Source of the DNA: an uncultured Bacilli bacterium
GTDB lineage: Bacteria > Bacillota_I > Bacilli_A > RF39 > UBA660
Direction: 5' to 3'
Length of the DNA stretch: 20,120 nucleotides
NCBI GenBank assembly: GCA_944363745.1
Contig: CALVVD010000005.1
Span: 1-20,120 of the forward strand
Shown: in pieces, positions 1 to 7,452 of the stretch
Numbering within the stretch: position 1 is the stretch's first letter
How the letters are laid out: every line of letters begins with the position of its first letter
The notes under the pieces: generated by a model
What the model saw: the letters and a program-made list of their open reading frames with translations, nothing else
Databases searched by the model: none
What the model was told of the DNA's origin: nothing
Program-made: the position numbers and the translations under genes

Positions 1-155
1 CCATCTACTTTAATTATATCTTTATTAGTTACTTTAGTACCAAGTTCAGTTACTTTAACTCCATTAACAGTTACTCTACCCTCTTTAATTAACTCTTCAG
101 CTTTACGTCTTGAAGCAATTCCTGCATTTGCTATTACTTTTTGTAATCGTTCCAT
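1..155 (-). CDS. RNA pseudouridine synthase of the RsuA/RluB type, N-terminal S4 domain only (cut by window edge)
   Basis: The reverse complement from the ATG at 155 gives 51 complete codons that run off the left edge. It begins [20 protein letters not shown] and continues with a GRVTVNG segment, the usual S4 RNA-binding domain at the start of RsuA/RluB pseudouridine synthases that modify 16S or 23S rRNA. The catalytic domain lies outside the window, so RluB cannot be told from RsuA. AAAGGTAGTGAT precedes the ATG as ribosome binding site. It starts only 18 bases after the stop of the fused phosphodiesterase/HAD gene, so it is probably the next cistron of that operon. Seen: S4 motif and start. 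Inferred: the full enzyme identity. Confidence 0.8.
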   Translation of the reverse strand, partial: MERLQKVIANAGIASRRKAEELIKEGRVTVNGVKVTELGTKVTNKDIIKVD

Positions 156-173
156 TATTAATCACTACCTTTT

Positions 174-980
174 CTATAGTTTCTTTACTTTTTGCCTATT
201 TAGTTTTTTATCTAAAAACTTTACTATACCATCTTCATTGTTAGTCTCTGTAACTTCTTTTGACTTGTCTTTAATCTCTTCTAAAGCATTTCCCATCGCT
301 ACACCTAAGCCAACTTCGGCTATTACTTCTAAGTCATTTAATCCATCACCAAAGAAAATCATCTCATCTAAACTTATATTTTCTATTTTACCTAGTTCAT
401 TTAAAGTATTCGCTTTATTTACTCCTTTAGGATTTATTACAAGCCACTTATTAATGCTATCAGAGTCTTGCATTATGAAGCAATTAACATTATCGTATTT
501 AGTGCTTATTAACTCATAATAATCTTTTACCTTGTCTATATCTTTTAAGAATGTATTCATTTTAGCAACTGGTTCATCTATTTCATCAATACTACTAATA
601 TCTCTGATAAAATCTAGATTACTTTCTTTCTTATTAATATATATGTAATAAATATTATCAGTTATATAATCTATTTGTTCACAAAGACTTTCTATTTCAT
701 CTGTAATAGCTTTAGCAGTTACTTTATCAATAGTTCCTTGATAAATCATGCTATCCTCATCTACATTATATATAGAAGCACCATTATTTATAATAAGATA
801 ATTAAAGATATCTAAAGGTATTACATCCTTTGCACTTTTTAATGTTCTTGCTGTTACACCAACGATTAAATAACCTAAGTCTTTATATAATTTTAAAATA
901 TTTTTTGTGTTTTCTGATATAGTTTTATCATCTCTTAAAAGAGTACCATCAAAATCCATGGCAATTAGTTTGTAATTCAT
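174..980 (-). other. Possible internal translation start giving a free HAD phosphatase (268 aa)
   Basis: The ATG at 980 begins MNYKLIAMDFDGTLL, the normal N-terminus of a Cof-type HAD protein, and is preceded by a perfect AGGAGG with 9-base spacing. Ribosomes could start here as well as reading through from 2096, so the cell may make both a fusion and a free phosphatase. This is inference from the start signal, not a separate gene. Confidence 0.5.
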
Positions 981-2096
981 ATTATTAAACCTCCTGTTTT
1001 TATTAATAATTAAAGGAACCAACATTTCATCTTCAGTTAATCCAGCATGCATTGATACTAGTTTAACTGAGTTTTCATTATATCTAAAATATTTATTAGA
1101 AATAGCGACTGCTAAGTAATCACCTATAGAGTCTTTAAAGAATTTATTTTCATAACCTATTCCAAATAATTTATTTTTTATAACTTCTTCTTTAGTATAT
1201 AAAATAAAATCATCTTTAAAGTATTGGTTAAATAATTGTTCAAATTCTTGTTTTTTTCCCTCTTTAATAAAGAAAGCACAGGCTCTACCTTCAATAGAGA
1301 TATCATGTTTTAAGAGATTAAATACATCTTTATAATCACTTAATGTTATAGGAATAGAATTTATATGACCATGGTCTGCTGTTACTATGACTAGAGTATT
1401 TGTATCCTTTAAATTATCACATAGTTCTTTAGTACTTTTATCAAGCTCTTCATAAAGTTTTATAGTAATATCAGAGTCTGTTCCTTCAATATGAGTAGTA
1501 TGGTCTGGCTCATCATAATAAGCATAGATAAACTTTTTATCTTTATCTTTACATAAATTAATTATTCTATTATTTAAATCTTCTAAATCACTATAAGGAT
1601 TATCATCAAATGGAACTAGTTTATAAGCTTTATATTTCTCATTTATTAAATCTATAATACTCTTATAATGATAATATTTATTGGCAATAGAGTTTTTAGA
1701 TACTAATATATCTGTATCTTTTTTAGTATTTAAGAACATAGTAACTGTCTCATCTATTTCTTTAAAATATAAATCCCATCCTAGCCAACCATGTTCTAGA
1801 GGATTTAATCCTGATAAAAGTGAAGTTGTAGATGCTGTTGTAGTTGGTGGGAAAACTGCTTTTATATCAGTTAATTTATTTGTTCTTAAAAATGACTTTT
1901 CATCTAAGTTTCTATTTAATATATTAGAACCCATACCATCATAAACTAATAATACTACATTATCATAGTTATCTTCTTCTAAAATTTTATCTAGTTTTTT
2001 TAATGTCGTATGATATGGTGTTATATCAAAATACTTTAAAATAGAATTTGTAAGGTTAGTTAAACAGTTTTCATAATTAGGATATATTATTTTCAT
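174..2096 (-). CDS. Fusion of alkaline-phosphatase-superfamily phosphodiesterase with Cof-type HAD phosphatase
   Basis: A 640-residue protein with two complete enzyme domains. Residues 1-365 look like a type I phosphodiesterase/nucleotide pyrophosphatase of the alkaline phosphatase superfamily: VYDGMG (Asp53) supplies a metal ligand, PPTTTAST (Thr85-87) the likely nucleophile, and PDHTTH (198-202), TADHGH (239-244) and MHAG (His350) further metal ligands. Residues 373-640 are a full-length Cof-type HAD hydrolase: DFDGTLL carries the Asp381/Asp383 pair and FFGDGLND is the C-terminal acidic motif. Each half has its family's normal stand-alone length and no linker separates them. The join carries an intact AGGAGG (990-995) 9 bases before an in-frame ATG (980), as if two cistrons had merged by loss of a stop. 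Substrates are unknown; HAD proteins of this type usually act on sugar phosphates or flavins. It is 32 bases after its upstream neighbour, so it is probably co-transcribed with the ltaS-like gene. Confidence 0.85.
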   Translation of the reverse strand: MKIIYPNYENCLTNLTNSILKYFDITPYHTTLKKLDKILEEDNYDNVVLLVYDGMGSNILNRNLDEKSFLRTNKLTDIKAVFPPTTTASTTSLLSGLNPLEHGWLGWDLYFKEIDETVTMFLNTKKDTDILVSKNSIANKYYHYKSIIDLINEKYKAYKLVPFDDNPYSDLEDLNNRIINLCKDKDKKFIYAYYDEPDHTTHIEGTDSDITIKLYEELDKSTKELCDNLKDTNTLVIVTADHGHINSIPITLSDYKDVFNLLKHDISIEGRACAFFIKEGKKQEFEQLFNQYFKDDFILYTKEEVIKNKLFGIGYENKFFKDSIGDYLAVAISNKYFRYNENSVKLVSMHAGLTEDEMLVPLIINKNRRFNNMNYKLIAMDFDGTLLRDDKTISENTKNILKLYKDLGYLIVGVTARTLKSAKDVIPLDIFNYLIINNGASIYNVDEDSMIYQGTIDKVTAKAITDEIESLCEQIDYITDNIYYIYINKKESNLDFIRDISSIDEIDEPVAKMNTFLKDIDKVKDYYELISTKYDNVNCFIMQDSDSINKWLVINPKGVNKANTLNELGKIENISLDEMIFFGDGLNDLEVIAEVGLGVAMGNALEEIKDKSKEVTETNNEDGIVKFLDKKLNRQKVKKL

Positions 2097-2128
2097 TTAA
2101 ATTCCCCCTATTAAAGAAAAAGAAGATA

Positions 2129-2746
2129 TTATTCTACTTCTACTAAAGATAACTTATTATCTTCATGAACAAAAGTTAATGTCGCTTTAGTAGGATAATC
2201 CATATCTTCTTTATATTTTATAGAAACTTCTACTTGATAAGCATTAGCATCAGTAAAATCTGTTCCTATAGTATATTCTATATTTTCTATATTTTCAACT
2301 GTGACATCAGTAATTTCTGGTAAAGTTTGTTTTCTGTTACCATAGATATCATTTTCTACATATTTATAAACTGTATCTTCACTTTTCTCTAAGAAATTAG
2401 TTTTAGCATCACTATGAACAAAGTCAATACCACCTACATCTGTATTAGCAAGTTTATCATCTAATGTATAGAAATCCATTATAAACATTTTACTATTCTG
2501 TTCTAGATAAGCTTTTTCATCTACTTCTTTTTTATCTAAGATTTCTTTCAATTCTTGAAACATCTTCTTATAACGGTCATTTCTTGTAGATTTTAAAGTA
2601 TATCCATATTCAGGAATCTCATTTTCTACAGTAGCAGTTCTAACTTTTTTAGGCTTTATACTTTCATAAGCAAGAAAGCCTACTCCAGTTACAATTAATA
2701 TAATTGCTAGTATTAATATTACTTTTACTTTTTTCTTTAATTTCAT
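2129..2746 (-). CDS. Membrane-anchored extracytoplasmic protein of unknown function
   Basis: 205 residues. A short basic N-terminus is followed by one hydrophobic segment (about residues 8-28) without a lipobox, then a soluble charged domain that should face outside the membrane. The C-terminal part alternates hydrophobic and polar residues (ENIEYTIGTDF, YQVEVSIKY, TKATLTFVHED), suggesting a small beta-rich or cystatin/NTF2-like fold, but I recognise no family. It starts 14 bases after the stop of the ltaS-like gene, with an AAAGGAATTAG ribosome binding site, so the two are surely co-transcribed and it may assist polymer synthesis at the cell surface. That role is inferred from position only. 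Confidence 0.7.
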   Translation of the reverse strand: MKLKKKVKVILILAIILIVTGVGFLAYESIKPKKVRTATVENEIPEYGYTLKSTRNDRYKKMFQELKEILDKKEVDEKAYLEQNSKMFIMDFYTLDDKLANTDVGGIDFVHSDAKTNFLEKSEDTVYKYVENDIYGNRKQTLPEITDVTVENIENIEYTIGTDFTDANAYQVEVSIKYKEDMDYPTKATLTFVHEDNKLSLVEVE

Positions 2747-2760
2747 AATCTAATTCCTTT

Positions 2761-4830
2761 CTATTTATCCTTAGATACAGCTTTTACAGCATCTTCTTCA
2801 CTATTTGGATTAAATAAATCAAAGACAATGGCTTTATTAGAAACATCTAATAGTTTTTCTGCATATTCGTTATTATCTTTTATATAGTTTTCATCTATTA
2901 TTTCATCTTTAAGTAGCTTATACTCACCTTTTTGACTATTATAATACATTTTATCTGTTACCCAATTACCATTAGGAAATACTACAATATTGTTTTCTTT
3001 GGTTTCAAAAATATCATGACCTAAAGCATATTTATTATAGAATCCTAACATATTACCAAGAGTAGGCATTACATCATACATACCCATTGTATAATCAAAT
3101 TTTCCTTTAGCTTTACCATCTTTAGTCCAAATTAATAATGGTACTTTACGGTCTAATTCATAATCAAAGCTGTCATATTCTACATATGTAGGATCATCTT
3201 CATCTTTAATATTATCAGTAGCAGGATCATAATTATACATTAGATTAAATTCACTTTTTGGAAGTCTTGCATCATGATCTCCAAATAACACAACTACTGT
3301 ATTATCTAAAAGTCCTGCTTCATCCATTTCACTAAAGAATTCACCTAAGGCAGAATCTGCATAATGAACTGATTTAAAATAATTACCTAATTTAGTTCCT
3401 TCTAAGTATGGTGCTTCTATTTCTTCAGTAGTACCATCTTCATTAGTTATAGTTGTCTTCATAGTAACAGGAAATTCTCCATATTTATCAGTATCAGAGA
3501 ATGGCGTGTGATTAGTAAGAGTTATTATATAACCATAGAATTTATCATTTTTTTCACTAATTTTCTTTATTTTTTCCACTGATTGAGCAAAGAATTCTTT
3601 ATCTGATAAACCTAATCCAATAATATTCTCATCATCTACATCATATGTTTCTTTACTATAAAATTTATCATATCCTAAAGATTCATGCATAGCACGTCTA
3701 TTCCAAAAGTCAGCATTATTAGCATGCATACTAAATGTATAATAACCTTTTTCTTTTAAAAGTGATGGTGTTGAGATATAAGTTCTATCAAAGTAACTTA
3801 CAAAAGCAGTACCATTCTGAGTAGGCATTAGACTTGTATTATAAGTTAATTCTGTATCACTACTTGTTCCTACACTAACTTGTGAATAGAAATTACTAAA
3901 GTACATTCCCTCTTTAATTAATTTATTTAAGTTAGGTGTTACTTCTTCACCATTAAAAGTTCTATTAATGGCAATACCTTGCATTGACTCCGCATGTATT
4001 ACAATAACATTACGTCCTTCAAAGATATTAGTATATTCATTTTTATAATTTTGTTCATCAGGACGATCCTTATAATATTCATTAAATTCTTTCTTAGCAT
4101 CATCATAGCCAAACATCGCTGATATTTTTGGCTTAATACTAGTAACAATATCATTTCCTTGATATAAATAAATACCAAAGCGCATAACAATATATTCTCT
4201 ATTCCATTGTTTAACAAATCTACTTATTTCAAGAGATGATAATGATAATACAAATACTAAAAGTATTAGGGCACCACCAATAATTGTATGTTTAAATTTC
4301 TTTAGCCTCGTCTCTTTAGTATAATGTTTATAATTATCCTTTTTATTTAGACGATGATAATAATAGATAAAGAAACCTAAAGGTAGTATATAAACTAAGT
4401 CTTTAATTTGCAAAACATTTTCTACTACAGCATCTCCTACTTCACCAATATACTGTGTTAAAGATAACATAGAAACACTTGCAAATGATGTATAGAAAGT
4501 ATAGTAAGCTGAATTTATTGTACAAATAGCTGTGAATATTACAGCCCATATCAATAAGTATATATATCTTTTCTTTCCTTTAAATAAATAAGAAAATGAA
4601 CCTATAATTGTAACAACCGCTATATCTGCTATTATCGCTTTAAATGATAAATAGTTTTCCATTGTTGGCATAGTAAAAATTCTAAGTAATGTAGAATTTA
4701 TTACACAGACCAAAACATAGACAATAAAAAGTCTATTATCTTTAAAATAATTACTTATCAATTTTTCTGTTTTAATTTTTTTTATTTTTTTTATTAATTT
4801 ATCTTTAAGTTTAGTTAATTTTTTCTTCAT
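2761..4830 (-). CDS. Lipoteichoic acid synthase-like membrane sulfatase/phosphoglycerol transferase
   Basis: 689 residues. A very basic N-terminal tail (about 1-30) and about five transmembrane segments (roughly 34-53, 62-82, 89-108, 142-158, 183-200) lead to an extracellular sulfatase-fold domain (about 270-600). LtaS landmarks are present: HAESMQ near 279-284 (metal-binding Glu), GTSSDTE at 321-327 around the nucleophile, a HANN..FWNR motif and FGDHD (metal ligands). Such enzymes move glycerol phosphate from phosphatidylglycerol to a growing polymer or glycolipid anchor. Aligned strictly with the GKTSDSE motif of LtaS, the nucleophile position is Ser323, with Thr322 next to it. It is first in an operon behind an extended -10 promoter at 4851-4879. 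Whether it polymerises, primes, or modifies another envelope molecule cannot be decided here. Confidence 0.85.
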   Translation of the reverse strand: MKKKLTKLKDKLIKKIKKIKTEKLISNYFKDNRLFIVYVLVCVINSTLLRIFTMPTMENYLSFKAIIADIAVVTIIGSFSYLFKGKKRYIYLLIWAVIFTAICTINSAYYTFYTSFASVSMLSLTQYIGEVGDAVVENVLQIKDLVYILPLGFFIYYYHRLNKKDNYKHYTKETRLKKFKHTIIGGALILLVFVLSLSSLEISRFVKQWNREYIVMRFGIYLYQGNDIVTSIKPKISAMFGYDDAKKEFNEYYKDRPDEQNYKNEYTNIFEGRNVIVIHAESMQGIAINRTFNGEEVTPNLNKLIKEGMYFSNFYSQVSVGTSSDTELTYNTSLMPTQNGTAFVSYFDRTYISTPSLLKEKGYYTFSMHANNADFWNRRAMHESLGYDKFYSKETYDVDDENIIGLGLSDKEFFAQSVEKIKKISEKNDKFYGYIITLTNHTPFSDTDKYGEFPVTMKTTITNEDGTTEEIEAPYLEGTKLGNYFKSVHYADSALGEFFSEMDEAGLLDNTVVVLFGDHDARLPKSEFNLMYNYDPATDNIKDEDDPTYVEYDSFDYELDRKVPLLIWTKDGKAKGKFDYTMGMYDVMPTLGNMLGFYNKYALGHDIFETKENNIVVFPNGNWVTDKMYYNSQKGEYKLLKDEIIDENYIKDNNEYAEKLLDVSNKAIVFDLFNPNSEEDAVKAVSKDK

Positions 4831-4850
4831 AATTACCTCACTTCCTAGAC

Positions 4851-4879
4851 ATTATAGCATTTTATTATTTATTTTTCAA
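4851..4879 (-). promoter_or_regulatory. Sigma-A promoter with extended -10 for the ltaS-like operon
   Basis: Read on the minus strand: TTGAAA (4874-4879), 17-base spacer, then TGC-TATAAT (-10 at 4851-4856). The -35 lies inside the end of the preceding membrane-protein gene, leaving a leader of under 20 bases before the ATG at 4830. AGGAAGTGAGG follows as ribosome binding site. Confidence 0.75.
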
Positions 4880-5443
4880 TTTTTCACGTCTAATATAACA
4901 AAAATGATAGGTTAATTTGTAAATAATAAGAATGATAAATATAATTTGACTAGAGAGTGTTATAACGTACATTTCATTATTTTCATAGATATTTGCAGTA
5001 TCAGTCAAGTCAATATTATTAGTAATTGCAAAAGATATATAGTATGTAAATAAAAGTAAATGAATAAGAGTTAAAGCATAAGTTGTTATTTTATTTTTCT
5101 TAGTTATTTTTGTATTTATGATGTGATAGATTAATAATATTAGAGATATAATTACAGTTATAAGATAAAATATTATGTTAGGAAAATAGAAACATCTCAT
5201 TATATTTCTTACTATTTCCGTTAAGACTGTTAATATGTCATTAGAGAAATAGAAAATTAAAAGACAAGTAAAGAATATTATTAAGCCAATTAAAGATATT
5301 TTTACTTTTCTATTTTTTCTTTTTTCATTATATATTAAGAAAATAAAAATTAGAATAAATATTAAAAATATTTCAATTGATAGAAATGATTGAAATGGTA
5401 ATTTTATAGTTGTTAAAAATTTATCAATAAAACTTAAATCCAT
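4865..5443 (-). CDS. Polytopic membrane protein of unknown function
   Basis: 192 residues, almost entirely hydrophobic, with about five or six likely membrane helices (roughly 21-40, 48-68, 88-106, 120-141, 160-178) and a basic C-terminus (RREKLKNK). No catalytic motif or known family is visible. It follows the sortase by 20 bases with an AGAGGGTAATAAAT ribosome binding site, so it is the third cistron of the adhesin-sortase operon. No terminator is visible after it; the ltaS promoter sits across its stop, so readthrough into that operon is likely. A role in surface-protein export or anchoring is only a guess from context. Confidence 0.65.
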   Translation of the reverse strand: MDLSFIDKFLTTIKLPFQSFLSIEIFLIFILIFIFLIYNEKRKNRKVKISLIGLIIFFTCLLIFYFSNDILTVLTEIVRNIMRCFYFPNIIFYLITVIISLILLIYHIINTKITKKNKITTYALTLIHLLLFTYYISFAITNNIDLTDTANIYENNEMYVITLSSQIIFIILIIYKLTYHFCYIRREKLKNK

Positions 5444-5463
5444 ATTTATTACCCTCTTTATTC

Positions 5464-6114
5464 TTATATTTCTTCAAATATATATATTGTTTGATTATAA
5501 TCATCATTATGAGTACAAGTTATTAGTGTTAATGTTTTTTTTGTATGATCACGGTATATTGCTACTGTACCTGTTTTAGCTTGATTATAAACATTCACTA
5601 AACGATAATTATAAGTAACAGCATTATAACTAACAGAAGCCGTTGCCCCTATTTGTAATCTATATAGTTTATCAAAAAATGAGATATAAGCATTACCTGA
5701 ATGTGCCATTAAGATAAAGTTTCCCATAGGAATATCAGGATAATCTGCTTCAGCAGCGATTGTAACATTATATTCAATATTGTTATATCTAGAGTCTTTA
5801 GAAACAAAACCTCTTCTTAGTTTTATATCAGGAATATATAACTCTCCTATATAACTATAATTAGCTTTTTTTATTTCTGTTTCTTTTTGTTTACTTTCTT
5901 CTTCTGTTACTTCTAGATTTTCTGTATTTATATTACTAATAGTAGTATTATCTTTATTAATATTTTTTTGAAAGATGGCTAAACGCATTTCTTCAAAGAC
6001 TTCACCCCTAATTTTCATTAAAGGTGTACTAAAAAATATAAGTATTCCTATAATAAGGATTAAAAAGCCAACTTTATAGAGTTGGCTTCTTATGTTTCTT
6101 TTATTTCTTTGCAT
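5464..6114 (-). CDS. Sortase (housekeeping/class D-like), atypical for lacking the catalytic arginine
   Basis: 216 residues from the chosen ATG: basic N-terminus, one membrane segment (about 15-32), a charged stalk, then a sortase beta-barrel from about residue 85. The catalytic His138 is in the LMAHSGNA motif and the catalytic Cys200 in TLTLITC. The arginine normally about 8-12 residues after the Cys is missing; Gln208 (NQTIYIFE) occupies its place. Sortases join cell-wall or membrane substrates to cleaved sorting signals outside the membrane. The start overlaps the adhesin's 3' end by 14 bases, so translation is probably coupled; an alternative TTG at 6138 would add eight residues but has no better ribosome binding site. 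The substrate is most likely the neighbouring adhesin, whose TPNTA signal resembles LPNTA, a motif used by class D sortases. Confidence 0.9.
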   Translation of the reverse strand: MQRNKRNIRSQLYKVGFLILIIGILIFFSTPLMKIRGEVFEEMRLAIFQKNINKDNTTISNINTENLEVTEEESKQKETEIKKANYSYIGELYIPDIKLRRGFVSKDSRYNNIEYNVTIAAEADYPDIPMGNFILMAHSGNAYISFFDKLYRLQIGATASVSYNAVTYNYRLVNVYNQAKTGTVAIYRDHTKKTLTLITCTHNDDYNQTIYIFEEI

Positions 6115-7399
6115 TCTTTGGTTTTCTATTAGCCACAATTATTAAGATAATACCAGCGATTACAACTAATGTACCAATTCCATATACTAAGAATGAATTA
6201 CTAGCAGTATTAGGTGTTGAAATAGTTGGTGCTTCTAAATTTAGTGCAGTTGATACTGATGGTCTTTCTACTTGTCCTAATAAGGCTCTTTGAGCTCCAG
6301 GTGTTTCTGGATTGTATATATATGCATCATAAGAATCTTTAAAATATCCAATTATAGTTAAATTTGCTTGGAAGTTAGTAGATGTAACATCAGAAATTGG
6401 TACGCGTAATTTAAAACCAGTTCCAGCACTTATAGATGTTAGATCTAATGGATTATCATTTTCATCTACTATTTCAACATTTCCAATAGCATTATTTATT
6501 TGAACAGCATATGTATCAAAATTAACATTTGAACTTGTTGGTTTAATAACACTAGTTTCAACATAGTTATTAGTCATATTGTATGTAATTGAATTTTGAT
6601 CGATTATAATATCTTGTACACCTGTATTTTGTGGATAGTTACCTTCATTTGCTACTGCTTCATCAACTAATTGCTTTATTTCTTGTCCTTTAGCATTTCT
6701 ATTTAACATTTGTTTATCTAATACTGATAGATTGTTGATAAATAAATTGTTGTCATCTTCATCGTATTTATCATCATAGCCATTTTCAACTACATCACTA
6801 GGTGTACCATCTGTAATTTTATAATTTGTATTGTCATCGTAACCATTAGCTCTATCTACATACCACCATACTGCTATTTGGGTATAATAATAGTTTTCTG
6901 AATCATTTCCACCTAATCTTTCGTGATTTTGAAGAATATATATTAGTCCAGGATAATCTGCTGTAGTGCTTATTGCATCAATATCTGGAGCAACTGGATT
7001 TGCTACTTTTACAGAATTACCTTTATAATATATTCTATTATTTGGCATACCAAGACGTCTATCCATACAGTAAATATAACTTATAAAGCCATTACTACTT
7101 GTTCCTGAAAATTCAGTAGGTAATGAAATATAATTATCAGTTTCTGTATCTTTAATAAGTGCAATATGTTCAGTAGATACTTTTGATGTAAATTGATCTG
7201 GTACTTGATCCATAAAATCTGCTGCATAACTTTCATCAGTATCAATAAATAATCCTATTACTATCAATACTGCAATTAAGCAACAAGAAATAATGCCTAT
7301 TCTTTTAATATCACTCATTGCTTTATCTGTTTTATCTCTAGTTTTTTGGTTCTTTGTCTTTTTTACTTGAGCACGTGAACTCATTTTATTAGAACTCAT
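6101..7399 (-). CDS. Sortase-anchored surface protein with an internal thioester domain (TED/TQXA adhesin)
   Basis: 432 residues. A long basic N-terminus leads to a signal-peptide helix (about 33-52) and a possible cleavage site near SYAAD (57-61). The thioester-domain signature is present: YCMD with Cys111 and TQIAVWW with Gln174, the residues that form the internal Cys-Gln thioester in the TED family (Pfam PF08341; TQXA domain), known from Gram-positive adhesins that bind host proteins covalently. Residues about 270-375 look like a beta-rich stalk domain. The C-terminus is a sorting signal: TPNTA (395-399), hydrophobic helix (about 403-423) and basic tail RKPKNAKK. The sortase gene follows and overlaps it. 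AAGGTGATAAT before the ATG fixes the start. Function as an adhesin is known for the family; the target here is unknown. Confidence 0.88.
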   Translation of the reverse strand: MSSNKMSSRAQVKKTKNQKTRDKTDKAMSDIKRIGIISCCLIAVLIVIGLFIDTDESYAADFMDQVPDQFTSKVSTEHIALIKDTETDNYISLPTEFSGTSSNGFISYIYCMDRRLGMPNNRIYYKGNSVKVANPVAPDIDAISTTADYPGLIYILQNHERLGGNDSENYYYTQIAVWWYVDRANGYDDNTNYKITDGTPSDVVENGYDDKYDEDDNNLFINNLSVLDKQMLNRNAKGQEIKQLVDEAVANEGNYPQNTGVQDIIIDQNSITYNMTNNYVETSVIKPTSSNVNFDTYAVQINNAIGNVEIVDENDNPLDLTSISAGTGFKLRVPISDVTSTNFQANLTIIGYFKDSYDAYIYNPETPGAQRALLGQVERPSVSTALNLEAPTISTPNTASNSFLVYGIGTLVVIAGIILIIVANRKPKNAKK

Positions 7400-7423
7400 A
7401 TATTATCACCTTACCTTATATAG

Positions 7424-7452
7424 AGTATAGCAAATAGAAAAAATTTTTTCAA
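7424..7452 (-). promoter_or_regulatory. Sigma-A promoter with extended -10 for the adhesin-sortase operon
   Basis: Minus strand: TTGAAA (7447-7452), exactly 17 bases, then TGC-TATACT (-10 at 7424-7429). The -35 overlaps the stop codon of pdp (7449-7451). The design matches the promoter at 4851-4879. Confidence 0.75.

Noticed and set aside
238..519. Plus-strand open frame of 93 codons, and similar ones at 1681-1944 (+) and 3999-4217 (-)
   Set aside because: They lie entirely inside strongly supported genes in other frames, have no family match and no good ribosome binding site.
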